DNA of 64,000 nt from JBEBVQ01 sp964527735 (GTDB lineage Bacteria; Bacteroidota; Bacteroidia; Chitinophagales; Chitinophagaceae): contig CAZGPG010000005.1 of assembly GCA_964527735.1 (NCBI GenBank), forward strand, positions 1 through 64,000, given 5' to 3'. Positions 9,395 to 17,041 of this stretch are shown in pieces. The position numbers were made by a program, and so were the translations under genes. Under the pieces are notes generated by a model that was not told the origin of the DNA, did no database searches, and worked only from the letters and a program-made list of their open reading frames with translations. The stretch's first letter is position 1. Each line of letters starts with the position of its first letter.

Positions 9395-9813
9395 TGCGAG
9401 GGTAGGATTACAAGATGGGGCTTGAAAAAGACAAGGCAAAAATGCGTGCAGCAATTTGTTACCGGGTTGATTAGAACCACCGGTTAAATGGAGTTAATTA
9501 TCTTATAGGAAAAATGCACAGTACGCCTCCGTTGCAGATAGAATTAGCAGTCAATAATTAGATGTTTTTGACATGGTTGTATCATCTTGTAAATGATAAA
9601 ATAAATCTATATTAACGCTCGTTAATTTTTAAGATGATTAAACAATTCTTCTCGCATCAGGAGGGTTAATGTTTCTTTGACAGACTTTGGCGGATACATT
9701 TAGGCGTGGTCGCAAAGTGGAGTATGTGTTCATTGTTGCTCCTGACATAGGGTTGTCACTCGCCAGGTTTACGTTTGTAGTGCTAAAATCAAAAAGACTG
9801 CTGACAAATAGAA
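9395..9813. other. intergenic region, no gene seen
   Basis: This AT-rich stretch of about 420 bp contains a perfect hairpin TATCAT/ATGATA (9580-9598) and the palindrome TTAACGCTCGTTAA (9612-9625). Reading frames are short and carry no recognisable motif. It should contain the promoter of the YdeI-like gene that starts at 9814. Confidence 0.4.
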
Positions 9814-10395
9814 ATGACTAAAAAGGAACAGGAAACATTTTGTCCTGCAAGCCGGGCTGAATGGCGAAAATGGCTGGTGAAAAACCATCAGTCCAGGCAG
9901 GCTGTCTGGCTTGTTTATTACAAGGCATCCACGAAGGTTGCTTCTCTTAGCTGGAGTGAAGCCGTCGATGAAGCGCTTTGCTTCGGATGGATCGACAGCA
10001 CTAAAAAGACGATCGACAAGGAAAGGTTTATGCAGTATTTCAGCAGGCGAAAACCGGACAGCACCTGGTCGAAGATAAACAAGGATAAAGTGGCCCGGCT
10101 CATCCAGGACAAGCTGATGACAAAGGCCGGTTTTGACAGCATAGAAACGGCGCAACAAAACGGAACATGGTCCCTGATGGATGATGTGGAGGATCTGATC
10201 ATCCCGGAGGATTTAAGCATTGCGTTGAATGAACATGAAGGTGCGATGCAGTTTTTTCAACGGCAGTCAAAGTCAACAAAAAAGGTAATGCTGTACTGGG
10301 CAGTAAGTGCTAAAGGGGTGGAAACAAGAAAGAAGAGAATTGCGGAAATAGCGGGAATGGCTGCCCAGGGAATGAGGCCAGACCGGTTTAGATAA
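9814..10395 (+). CDS. YdeI/OmpD-associated family protein
   Basis: The 193-residue soluble protein matches the YdeI family as I know it. It has 'SRAEWRKWLVKNH' near the N-terminus, the hallmark 'SWSEAVDEALCFGWIDS' (about residues 46-62), then 'RRKPDSTWSKINKDKVARL'. The basic C-terminal helix 'RKKRIAEIAGMAAQGMRP' is typical of the family's end. The family is linked to bacteriocin or peptide resistance in a few bacteria, but its biochemistry is unclear. The length is normal and the start ATG at 9814 agrees with the family N-terminus. It lies just upstream of two decayed genes. Confidence 0.88.
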   Translation: MTKKEQETFCPASRAEWRKWLVKNHQSRQAVWLVYYKASTKVASLSWSEAVDEALCFGWIDSTKKTIDKERFMQYFSRRKPDSTWSKINKDKVARLIQDKLMTKAGFDSIETAQQNGTWSLMDDVEDLIIPEDLSIALNEHEGAMQFFQRQSKSTKKVMLYWAVSAKGVETRKKRIAEIAGMAAQGMRPDRFR

Positions 10396-10409
10396 AAAGG
10401 CGTAGTGGA

Positions 10410-10617
10410 ATGCGGGTTGGAGCGCCGGTGTTGGTCTGTATTCCGAAGTTTAAATTCTTTGTAATCGAAGGGAAAGGGAATCTGAATGATACATTCTTCC
10501 CGGAATACGTAGCGGTACTGTATGCGTTGTCGTACGGTGTGAAAATGAGTCCGAAAAAAGGCATCATTCCCCAAGGGTATTATGATTATACGGTTTATCC
10601 GCTTGAAGGCGTCTGGG
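10410..10617 (+). pseudogene. GyrI-like domain protein, 3' end deleted
   Basis: From about 10437 the frame gives 'IPKFKFFVIEGKGN', then 'FFPEYVAVLYALSYGVKM', then 'YYDYTVYPLEGVW'. This is the N-terminal half of a GyrI-like small-molecule-binding domain (full members run to about 200 residues). Similarity stops abruptly after the Trp at about 10617. From the next base on, the opposite strand encodes an alpha/beta-hydrolase nucleophile elbow. The gene has thus lost its 3' half in what looks like one deletion. The first residues (MRVGAPVLVC) do not resemble the family start, so the 5' end may be damaged as well. Confidence 0.75.
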
Positions 10618-10905
10618 AAACCGCTCCTATTGAAGTCCCGAAAAGAAAGATCCGGCCTCCGGTTCTTTCTTGTATATAACGGAACGCATTCGCTACCTGG
10701 TGTGATTCCATGGTATCCGATAGTGGTCTGGTTGCCCGTAGATCCGCCGGATCCCATAAAATCGATCAGCAGGGTATTGAAGCCAAGAGCATGGAACAGA
10801 TCCGGCTTGTCCAGCATAGACGACTTTTGCCGCTATACCCGTGAAAAATGTTTTTATGTTGGGGGCAGGTATATACTTTTGGATGTATTTATAGATGATG
10901 AACAG
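10618..10905 (-). pseudogene. alpha/beta-hydrolase remnant, frameshifted and 3' truncated
   Basis: On the minus strand, pieces in different frames reconstruct an alpha/beta hydrolase: 'YIPAPN', 'FHGYSGK', 'SSMLDKPDLFHALGFNTLL', 'DFMGSGGSTGNQTTIGYH', 'VANAFRYIQERTGG' and 'FLFGTSIGA'. The last holds the nucleophile-elbow motif GTSIG (10625-10639). At least three frame changes separate the pieces; one falls in a short A-run at about 10825-10828. The hydrolase stops just after the elbow, where it abuts the GyrI-like remnant of the opposite strand. No intact start or catalytic Asp/His region remains. It was originally convergent with the GyrI-like gene, so one deletion explains both truncated ends. 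Confidence 0.78.
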
Positions 10906-10969
10906 CCAGGCATTGAAGATCTATCAGGTAGGGCGGCGGCCATGACAGCCACCGCCGTGCAGAGGGGGA

Positions 10970-12307
10970 TTAGTGATCAGCGTTCTTTCCGGTATGATAC
11001 CAGTCTACTTTCCTGGAATAGTACATCAGTGCCGCAAGAATTGCGAACAGGCCAATACTGCCAAACAGGAGCGCATAGTCCTGCAACTGGATCAGGATGA
11101 ATATGTAGGTGTATAACAAGCCCAGTGCTGCCGTAAAGCCGCCAGCCGTTTTGTTGCTTCTGAACATGCTCCGCACATACAGGCCGACCAGCAGGGTAGT
11201 GGCTGTCGCCGCGATCAGGTAAGCCGGGTTGAAGCCGGTATATTCCGAAATCGACAACAGCAGGGTATAGAAGATACATAAGGCCATACCGACCAGGATA
11301 TACTGCAGGGGATGTACGCGTTTTTTCTGCAGGATCTCGAGCAGGAAGAATACCGTAAAGGTCAGCGTGATAAACAGGAGCGCATATTTTACGGAACGTT
11401 CTGTTTTGACATAGCTGTCGGTCGGCTGTATCAGGCGTACGCCCGAGGCCGATTCCCGGATATCGTAAGATTTGTCCTTCCATGCCTGCGGGTAATTCCG
11501 GGACATTTCAAGGATTTTCCACTGAGCCGTGAATCCGGAGCCGGAAATATCCGGTGTTTCCGAAGGCAGGTATTGTCCGTCAAAAGACGGATCTTTCCAG
11601 GGCGCCGTCATGGTGGCTGTCGTAGTCTTGCCTACTGGTGTGAAATACAGGTGCTCCGAACCTTTCAGCTTCAGACGGATGGTAAAATCAATCGGCGTGC
11701 CCTGCTGCAATACCAGCGGCGCGTGTATGCCCACGGACGTGATATGATTATCCGGGAGACCAGATTCCATATGACTGTTCTGATTGTTGTACGTGAGCGT
11801 GACGACCTCTTCGAGTCCCCGCATATCGTCAATGCCGAGGATCAGCCGGGCGTCCTGCCAGATAATGTCTTCGGGAGACAGTTTTATTTTGTTGCTGTCC
11901 GGCGGCAGAAAACGACCCTTCAGTTCGATATCGGAGCGGTACAGGGTAACATCATACAGGCTCCGGTGGCGCACTTCGGGTTGGAGCCGGCTCTGAACAT
12001 CAAGCTGGTCGGGCAGGAAATAAGCCTGTTGGATGGTCCGGGCCGCATTCCCTTTGTCGTCGGTAATGGTATGGTAATAGGGGACCATTAGCACCGGTCC
12101 TGTCAGTGTCTGGGCAGCGCCCCATTTATCGCTGATTTCCTTCACCACCTGTTCCTGCCGGCTCTTTCGTTCATTTACAAGACTACTTAAAAAAGCCGCC
12201 GGTATTAACATAATCAGGATGAGGAAACCGATCAGGCTTCCTTTGATCATCGTGTTGTTCCTTTCCAGGAATCCTTGGGGGGACGGGTACTGTGTGTTTG
12301 TTTCCAT
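10970..12307 (-). CDS. creD: CreD-family inner-membrane protein
   Basis: The 445-residue product matches CreD. One N-terminal membrane segment (about 20-42, 'IGFLILIMLIPAAFLSSLVN') is followed by the family motif 'ERKSRQEQVVKEISDKWG' and 'GPVLMVPYY'. A large periplasmic domain (about 60-300) precedes several C-terminal membrane helices (about 310-435). CreD is an envelope protein linked to beta-lactam and colicin responses in enterobacteria; its biochemical role is not settled. It is the last gene of an apparent operon with the membrane protein at 12662 and the winged-helix regulator at 12366. The gap to the regulator is 58 bp. Confidence 0.92.
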   Translation of the reverse strand: METNTQYPSPQGFLERNNTMIKGSLIGFLILIMLIPAAFLSSLVNERKSRQEQVVKEISDKWGAAQTLTGPVLMVPYYHTITDDKGNAARTIQQAYFLPDQLDVQSRLQPEVRHRSLYDVTLYRSDIELKGRFLPPDSNKIKLSPEDIIWQDARLILGIDDMRGLEEVVTLTYNNQNSHMESGLPDNHITSVGIHAPLVLQQGTPIDFTIRLKLKGSEHLYFTPVGKTTTATMTAPWKDPSFDGQYLPSETPDISGSGFTAQWKILEMSRNYPQAWKDKSYDIRESASGVRLIQPTDSYVKTERSVKYALLFITLTFTVFFLLEILQKKRVHPLQYILVGMALCIFYTLLLSISEYTGFNPAYLIAATATTLLVGLYVRSMFRSNKTAGGFTAALGLLYTYIFILIQLQDYALLFGSIGLFAILAALMYYSRKVDWYHTGKNADH

Positions 12308-12365
12308 TTGTTTTTTTTGTTTTTAGAAAGTGCTTTGAAATTCAAAGTAATTAAGGCAAAAAAAT

Positions 12366-12665
12366 TTAGCTTAGTTTTTTAATGATTTTTTCCAGCGCGT
12401 TGAGATGCGTGCGGAAGGCTTTTTCGCCGGCACGGGTGATGGCATAGGTCGTATTGGTCTTACGCCCGATAAATCCTTTCCGGACACTGATAAACGCTTG
12501 TTCTTCCAGGGTTTTCAGGTGACTGGCCAGGTTGCCGTCCGTTACATCGATCAGACTTTTCAGTTCATTGAAATTGAGTGAATCGCTGACAATCAGCGCG
12601 CTCATGATCCCAATGCGTATGCGGCTGTCGAATATCTTGTTTAATTGTCCGATCGGGTTGGTCAT
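12366..12665 (-). CDS. winged-helix transcriptional regulator
   Basis: The 99-residue product is a single winged-helix domain. The first helices are 'QLNKIFDSRIRIGIMSAL', the recognition region is 'VTDGNLASHLKTLEEQAFI', and the wing is 'FIGRKTNTTYAITRAGEKAF'. This is the compact MarR/ArsR-like type often paired with a membrane protein in Bacteroidota. Its start codon overlaps the stop of the upstream membrane-protein gene by 4 bp, so translation is probably coupled. It likely autoregulates this creD operon, but no operator was identified. Confidence 0.88.
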   Translation of the reverse strand: MTNPIGQLNKIFDSRIRIGIMSALIVSDSLNFNELKSLIDVTDGNLASHLKTLEEQAFISVRKGFIGRKTNTTYAITRAGEKAFRTHLNALEKIIKKLS

Positions 12666-13303
12666 TTGTCGTCCACTTTGTCATATTTTACCCACATAAT
12701 AATACCATACAAGATATGCAATACCCCAAATCCCACGCTCCAGAATAATAATCCGTAGCGCAGCAGGAAGAGATTAATGCAGCCCAGCATGATCTCCAGC
12801 AAGCCCAGGTACAGGATGCCGGACAGTGTATACTTGCTGGCATTGATCAGCGCCAGTCCGTAAAAGATCAGGCAGGAGGGCGCAATATAAGCCCAGTCGT
12901 TATGCCAGATCATGCCCAGCACAAAGATACCACCGGCCGCGAGCGGAATAGCCAGGTGAAGCAACAGGTTCCTCGATGCGGCATTCCAGAGCGAAACACC
13001 TTGTTTTTTCACTTTCCGCAGGGTAAATATGTAACCGCCGGCCAGCGCTATGATCAGTGTGAGCACAGCAATCAGGATAAATTCGTTCCGGAGTTCCGGC
13101 AGGTATATAGAATGGGGATCATAACCAGTTTCCAGTGTGTGATTATGCAGCTTTTGCCAGGCAAAGAATGCGCCCGCAAGTCCGGTGCAACCTGCCCAGA
13201 TCCCGCTCCAGCCGCTCAGGGACAAAAAGCGGGCGGAACGTTCCATGATATTGCGGATATCCCGGATTGCCTGAAGCGATTGTGCTTTTTCTTCCTCAGT
13301 CAT
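12662..13303 (-). CDS. multi-pass membrane protein of the creD operon
   Basis: The 213-residue product begins with a soluble helix ('AQSLQAIRDIRNIMERSARF'). Six or so hydrophobic segments follow, including 'LSGWSGIWAGCTGLAGAFF', 'EFILIAVLTLIIALAGGYIF', 'AGGIFVLGMIW' and 'VGFGVLHILYGIIMWV'. No catalytic motif is visible. It is first in an apparent operon with the winged-helix regulator (4-bp overlap) and creD. By analogy with similar regulator/membrane pairs it may modulate the regulator or sense the envelope state, but this is inference. Confidence 0.82.
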   Translation of the reverse strand: MTEEEKAQSLQAIRDIRNIMERSARFLSLSGWSGIWAGCTGLAGAFFAWQKLHNHTLETGYDPHSIYLPELRNEFILIAVLTLIIALAGGYIFTLRKVKKQGVSLWNAASRNLLLHLAIPLAAGGIFVLGMIWHNDWAYIAPSCLIFYGLALINASKYTLSGILYLGLLEIMLGCINLFLLRYGLLFWSVGFGVLHILYGIIMWVKYDKVDDK

Positions 13304-13586
13304 AAAAGTACTTTGTAGTGCAAAGTAAGTAATTTATTTATTAAAGAATGATTTTTCTTTTGTGAATTGGCTATCCAAGGGTAGAAGGCTATATCGACTG
13401 GATACAAAAAGAAACAGGCAAAAATCAGATCACCTTCGCAGCGGAATAAGGAACATCGTGACAGGTGTAAACAGATTGCGGGAGCATTAATCATAAATGT
13501 TTAAACATGAGTATATTCAACGTGTCATCTTGTGAAAACATCTTTTTTTGCTGCGCTGTACTGCCGGTGCTGCCGGCATTTCCATC

Positions 13587-14885
13587 CTACCCATGCTCTT
13601 CTTCTGCCAGCTCGAGCTGTTTTTTCGTCGGCAGCAGGATCAGCCGTAGTGTAGTGTCATTAGTGAAATAACTGATCGCCCAGTTGATGAAGATAAACAG
13701 GCGGTTCTTTACACTCACGATCAGCATGAGGTGGAGAAACATCCAGACCATCCAGGCAAAAAATCCCTGGAAACGGAAATGAGGCAGGTCTACAACTGCT
13801 TTCCTTTTGCCTATGGTAGCCATTGTGCCCGGATTTTTATAGGTGAATGCCTGTAGGGGCGGATAATTATCCGCCCTTACAACCTTTGCCAGGCGTTTCA
13901 GATTCCCCGCCAGATTTTTTGCCTGGTTGATGGCTACATTGGCAAGCTGTGGATGCCCTTTCGGCCAGTCTTCGGTTTCCATGTACGCAATATCTCCCAG
14001 GGCAAAGACATTGTCATAGCCCTGCAGCCGGTTGCGGTCATCCACCTGTATGCGATTGCCGCGTACCAGCATTTCTTTGGGTATGCCTTCCGGCACGTTG
14101 CCCATTACGCCGGCTGTCCAGATAAGGGTACGGGTAGCGATAGCGCGTCCGTCTTTAAATCGTACGGTTCGTCCGTCATAGTCTTCCACCAGGGTATTCA
14201 TCCACATGCGCACCCCCATTTCTTCCAGGTACTGTTTTGATTTCCGCTGAGAAACTTCACTCATGGCGGCGAGTGTGGTGGCCTGTCCTTCCACGAGGTG
14301 AATGTCGAGGCGGGAGAAGTCCATGTCGGGGTAGTCTCTCGGAAGGATGTGTTTTTTCAGTTCAATAAGCGAGCCTGCCAGCTCTACGCCGGTGGGTCCG
14401 CCGCCGGCAATGACGATATTCATGAGCGACTCCAGATCCTGTTCTTCGCAACTGAGCGCCGCTTCAAAGTTGAGCAGAATGTGGTTGCGGAGCGCAATGG
14501 ATTCTGATGTGGACTTCATCGTGTAGGCATGCTCTGCAATGTTCCTGTTACCAAAGAAATTGGTGGTGCATCCGGTGGCGATAATGAGATAATCGTAAGC
14601 ATAGGAGCAGTCTTGCGTAACAACGCGTTGATGTGCAAGATCTATCCGCTGTACAGGGGATATGCGTACGTGGATATTCTTTTTTCTCTGAAACACTTTC
14701 CTGAGTGGGAAAGAGATGGAGCTGGGCTCCAGTCGTCCCGTAGCTACCTGGTAAAACAAGGGTTGGAACTGGTGGAAATTATACTGATCTATCAGGGTGA
14801 TATCGTATCCGGTATTGCTGATCCGCCGTGCCAGTTGCAGACCTGCAAAGCCTGCACCCAGGATGACTACCCTTTTTTGTGCCAT
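13587..14885 (-). CDS. ndh: type II NADH dehydrogenase (NAD(P)/FAD oxidoreductase)
   Basis: The 432-residue product has the FAD-binding motif 'ILGAGFAGLQLAR' at the N-terminus and the NADH-binding motif 'VIAGGGPTGVELAGSLIEL' near 160-180. The second FAD contact is 'VFALGDIAY' (about 300), followed by 'QLANVAINQAKNLAGNLKRL'. The C-terminal hydrophobic/amphipathic stretch 'FFAWMVWMFLHLMLIVSVK' anchors it to the inner membrane. NDH-2 passes electrons from NADH to quinone without pumping protons. An unusual stretch near residue 340 ('VVRADNYPPLQ') is encoded by a palindromic repeat (13853-13880) lying in frame, just before the conserved 'AFTYKNPGTMATIGKRKAVV' region. The gene stands alone. Confidence 0.9.
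   Translation of the reverse strand: MAQKRVVILGAGFAGLQLARRISNTGYDITLIDQYNFHQFQPLFYQVATGRLEPSSISFPLRKVFQRKKNIHVRISPVQRIDLAHQRVVTQDCSYAYDYLIIATGCTTNFFGNRNIAEHAYTMKSTSESIALRNHILLNFEAALSCEEQDLESLMNIVIAGGGPTGVELAGSLIELKKHILPRDYPDMDFSRLDIHLVEGQATTLAAMSEVSQRKSKQYLEEMGVRMWMNTLVEDYDGRTVRFKDGRAIATRTLIWTAGVMGNVPEGIPKEMLVRGNRIQVDDRNRLQGYDNVFALGDIAYMETEDWPKGHPQLANVAINQAKNLAGNLKRLAKVVRADNYPPLQAFTYKNPGTMATIGKRKAVVDLPHFRFQGFFAWMVWMFLHLMLIVSVKNRLFIFINWAISYFTNDTTLRLILLPTKKQLELAEEEHG
13853..13880. repeat. GTAGGGGCG-family palindrome in frame inside ndh
   Basis: This 28-nt palindrome has arms GTAGGGGCGGA and TCCGCCCTTAC (one mismatch) around a TAATTA centre. It lies inside the ndh reading frame and encodes roughly 'VVRADNYPPLQ' between two conserved parts of the enzyme. 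The same GTAGGGGCG core occurs in intergenic positions at 1135 and 15016. Confidence 0.72.
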
Positions 14886-15015
14886 ACGAGCATGATTTGT
14901 ATTGTAAAACTACTTAAGTTTTAATGGACGTAACAGAATCGTGCCGGGATAATGCTGCCGTGTAACAGATATTTCCCGATTGTGTAAACAATACCTCTCC
15001 ACCCACACATCCCCC

Positions 15016-15126
15016 GTAGGGGCGAATTGCATTCGCCCGGTCTATAAATCGCATTCGCCCGATCATAAATCACATTACCTGATCATGAATCGCATCGTCT
15101 GGTTGTGCATTGCATTCCCCGACTAT
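15016..15126. repeat. GTAGGGGCG palindrome plus degenerate tandem units
   Basis: The element begins with GTAGGGGCGAATTGCATTCG, a palindrome around AATTGCATT. Roughly 20-23-nt degenerate copies follow (ATCGCATTCGCCCGATCATA, ATCACATTACCTGATCATGA, ATCGCATCGTCTGGTTGTGC, ATTGCATTCCCCGACTATTA). The units decay progressively away from the palindrome. It fills most of the 318-bp gap between ndh and rny; no gene was seen there. Confidence 0.6.
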
Positions 15127-15148
15127 TAAGTCATATTCAATCCCGGAC

Positions 15149-15180
15149 AAAAAAAGGGGCGAAAGTTTTTCTTCGCCCCC
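15149..15180 (-). terminator. intrinsic terminator of rny
   Basis: Read on the minus strand, GGGGCGAA pairs with TTCGCCCC around a loop of about 8 nt and is followed at once by a run of seven T. It lies about 25 bp past the rny stop codon. This is a textbook Rho-independent terminator. Confidence 0.85.
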
Positions 15181-15203
15181 TGTTGTGTTTATTTTCTGCC
15201 AGA

Positions 15204-16775
15204 TCACCGTGCAATGTTCACTGCCCGCAGTTCCCTGATCACCGTTACCTTGATCTGACCGGGGTACTGCATTTCCTTCTGGATCTTGTCGGCGATCTCA
15301 AACGACAGGCGGTCGCTGTCTGCGTCGGAGACCTTTTCGGCTTCTACGATCACCCGCAGCTCCCGTCCGGCCTGGATGGCGTAGGCTTTTTCAACGCCAT
15401 CGTATGCCATTGCCAGATTTTCGAGGTCTTTGATGCGCTGCAGGTAACTCTGCATCATTTCACGTCTTGCTCCGGGTCTTGCGCCGCTGATGGCATCACA
15501 GGCCTGTACAATGGGGGAGATGATATAGGTCATTTCCATTTCATCGTGGTGGGCGCCGACTGCGTTGACGATGGCGGCGTGCTCACCGCATTTTTCGGTC
15601 AGCTTTGCCCCCAGCAGTGCGTGGCTCAGTTCTGTTTCTTCATCAGGCACTTTGCCAATATCGTGGAGCAGGCCGGCGCGCTTGGCCAGCTTGATCACTT
15701 TTTGCCCCAATCCGAGCTCGGCAGCCATTATGGCGCATAGATTAGCCGTCTCTTTGGAGTGCATCAGCAGGTTCTGTCCGTAAGACGAGCGGAAGCGCAT
15801 TTTACCCACCATACGGACGAGGTCTTTGTGCAGACCGTGGATGCCCAGCTCGATGATCGTGCGTTCGCCGATCTCCATCACCTGCTCTTCCAGTTGCTTT
15901 TTGGTTTTTTCCACCACCTCTTCGATACGGGCAGGGTGGATGCGTCCGTCCTGCACCAGCCGTTGCAGGGAGAGGCGGGCTATCTCGCGGCGGAGCGGAT
16001 CAAAACAGCTCAGTATGATCGCTTCCGGGGTGTCGTCGATGATCAGGTCCACGCCGGTTGCAGCTTCCAGCGCACGTATGTTGCGGCCTTCACGGCCAAT
16101 GATCTGGCCTTTGATCTCATCGCTTTCGAGGTTGAATACCGTGATCGCGTTTTCAATGGTCTGCTCTGCTGCCGTCCGCTGGATGGTTTGGATGATGATC
16201 TTTTTGGCTTCTTTGGAAGCATTCAGCTTCGCCTCTTCCATAATGTCCTTGACATGCGCCATGGCCTGGGTCCGGGCCTCGTTCTTTACCACTTCCAGCA
16301 ATTCCGCTTTGGCCTCCTCGGCGCTCAGCCCGGATACTTTCTCAAGCCGCCTGATGTGTTCTTCCTGGTGCTTCTCCAGCTCTGCACGTTTGATGCTGGC
16401 TACTTCCAGTTGCTGTTCCAGGCTCTCTTTCAGCTTTTCCTTTTCCTGTATCTGCTTCTGCAGGGTGGCCTGTTTGTCATTCAGCGCCTGCTGCTGCTGC
16501 TTTAGCCGGTTTTCGGATTCAGAAAGCTTTTGATTGCGTTGTATGACTTCTTTTTCGTGTGCGCTTTTTAACTGGAGAAAATGTTCTTTGGCTTCGAGTT
16601 TTTTCTTTTCTTTTAAAGTATCTGCATGTGTATTTGCGTCGTCGGTGATTTTCTTTGCCTGTCGTTCTGCTTCTTCGATCTGGCGTTGTGTATTTTTTGA
16701 AAAAATGAATTTACCCAGAAAAATTCCTATGAGTATAGCTGCCACCGCAATGGTAGCAACAAGTGTCGTATCCAT
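15204..16775 (-). CDS. rny: ribonuclease Y
   Basis: The 523-residue product has the full RNase Y layout. An N-terminal membrane anchor (about 4-25, 'VATIAVAAILIGIFLGKFIF') precedes a long Lys/Glu/Gln coiled coil (about 28-200). A KH RNA-binding domain follows ('IKGQIIGREGRNIRALEAAT'), then an HD phosphohydrolase domain with 'LLMHSKETANL' and 'GLLHDIGK'. RNase Y is a membrane-bound endoribonuclease that starts mRNA decay. The Met at 16775 directly precedes the membrane segment; an upstream in-frame Met at 16808 would add 11 hydrophobic residues and is less likely. It is monocistronic, with an intrinsic terminator just downstream. Confidence 0.96.
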   Translation of the reverse strand: MDTTLVATIAVAAILIGIFLGKFIFSKNTQRQIEEAERQAKKITDDANTHADTLKEKKKLEAKEHFLQLKSAHEKEVIQRNQKLSESENRLKQQQQALNDKQATLQKQIQEKEKLKESLEQQLEVASIKRAELEKHQEEHIRRLEKVSGLSAEEAKAELLEVVKNEARTQAMAHVKDIMEEAKLNASKEAKKIIIQTIQRTAAEQTIENAITVFNLESDEIKGQIIGREGRNIRALEAATGVDLIIDDTPEAIILSCFDPLRREIARLSLQRLVQDGRIHPARIEEVVEKTKKQLEEQVMEIGERTIIELGIHGLHKDLVRMVGKMRFRSSYGQNLLMHSKETANLCAIMAAELGLGQKVIKLAKRAGLLHDIGKVPDEETELSHALLGAKLTEKCGEHAAIVNAVGAHHDEMEMTYIISPIVQACDAISGARPGARREMMQSYLQRIKDLENLAMAYDGVEKAYAIQAGRELRVIVEAEKVSDADSDRLSFEIADKIQKEMQYPGQIKVTVIRELRAVNIAR

Positions 16776-17041
16776 AATATTTATACATGTTTTTAGAAAA
16801 ATGATCAATTATAGCGACCTATGAATATATATAGTTTAATATATAAGGTCAACAATATTCCAGCCTGCTAAATTAGTAAAAGAATTTGGGAACAGTGACA
16901 GTAAAATCCGGATAAACCCTCTTGCAGGATCAGAAAAGGTTTGTGCAATACCTTTCCGGCTTGTACCGTCCCATGAAAGGAACGCATTATTACTATATGT
17001 CCATTTTCTCTGAAACTCCTAACTTCGCTTTGATAATTTTA

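Noticed and set aside
9500..9560. Short frame starting MHSTPPLQIELAVNN, considered a remnant of a VOC-family protein
   Set aside because: Only 15 codons with no further match in any frame; too little to support a pseudogene.
13300..13494. Minus-strand frame of 64 codons
   Set aside because: No motif or family resemblance, and it sits in the upstream region of the creD operon.
15016..15126. Short repeats considered as a CRISPR array
   Set aside because: Units are contiguous and degenerate with no constant repeat or spacers, and no cas genes occur in the window.
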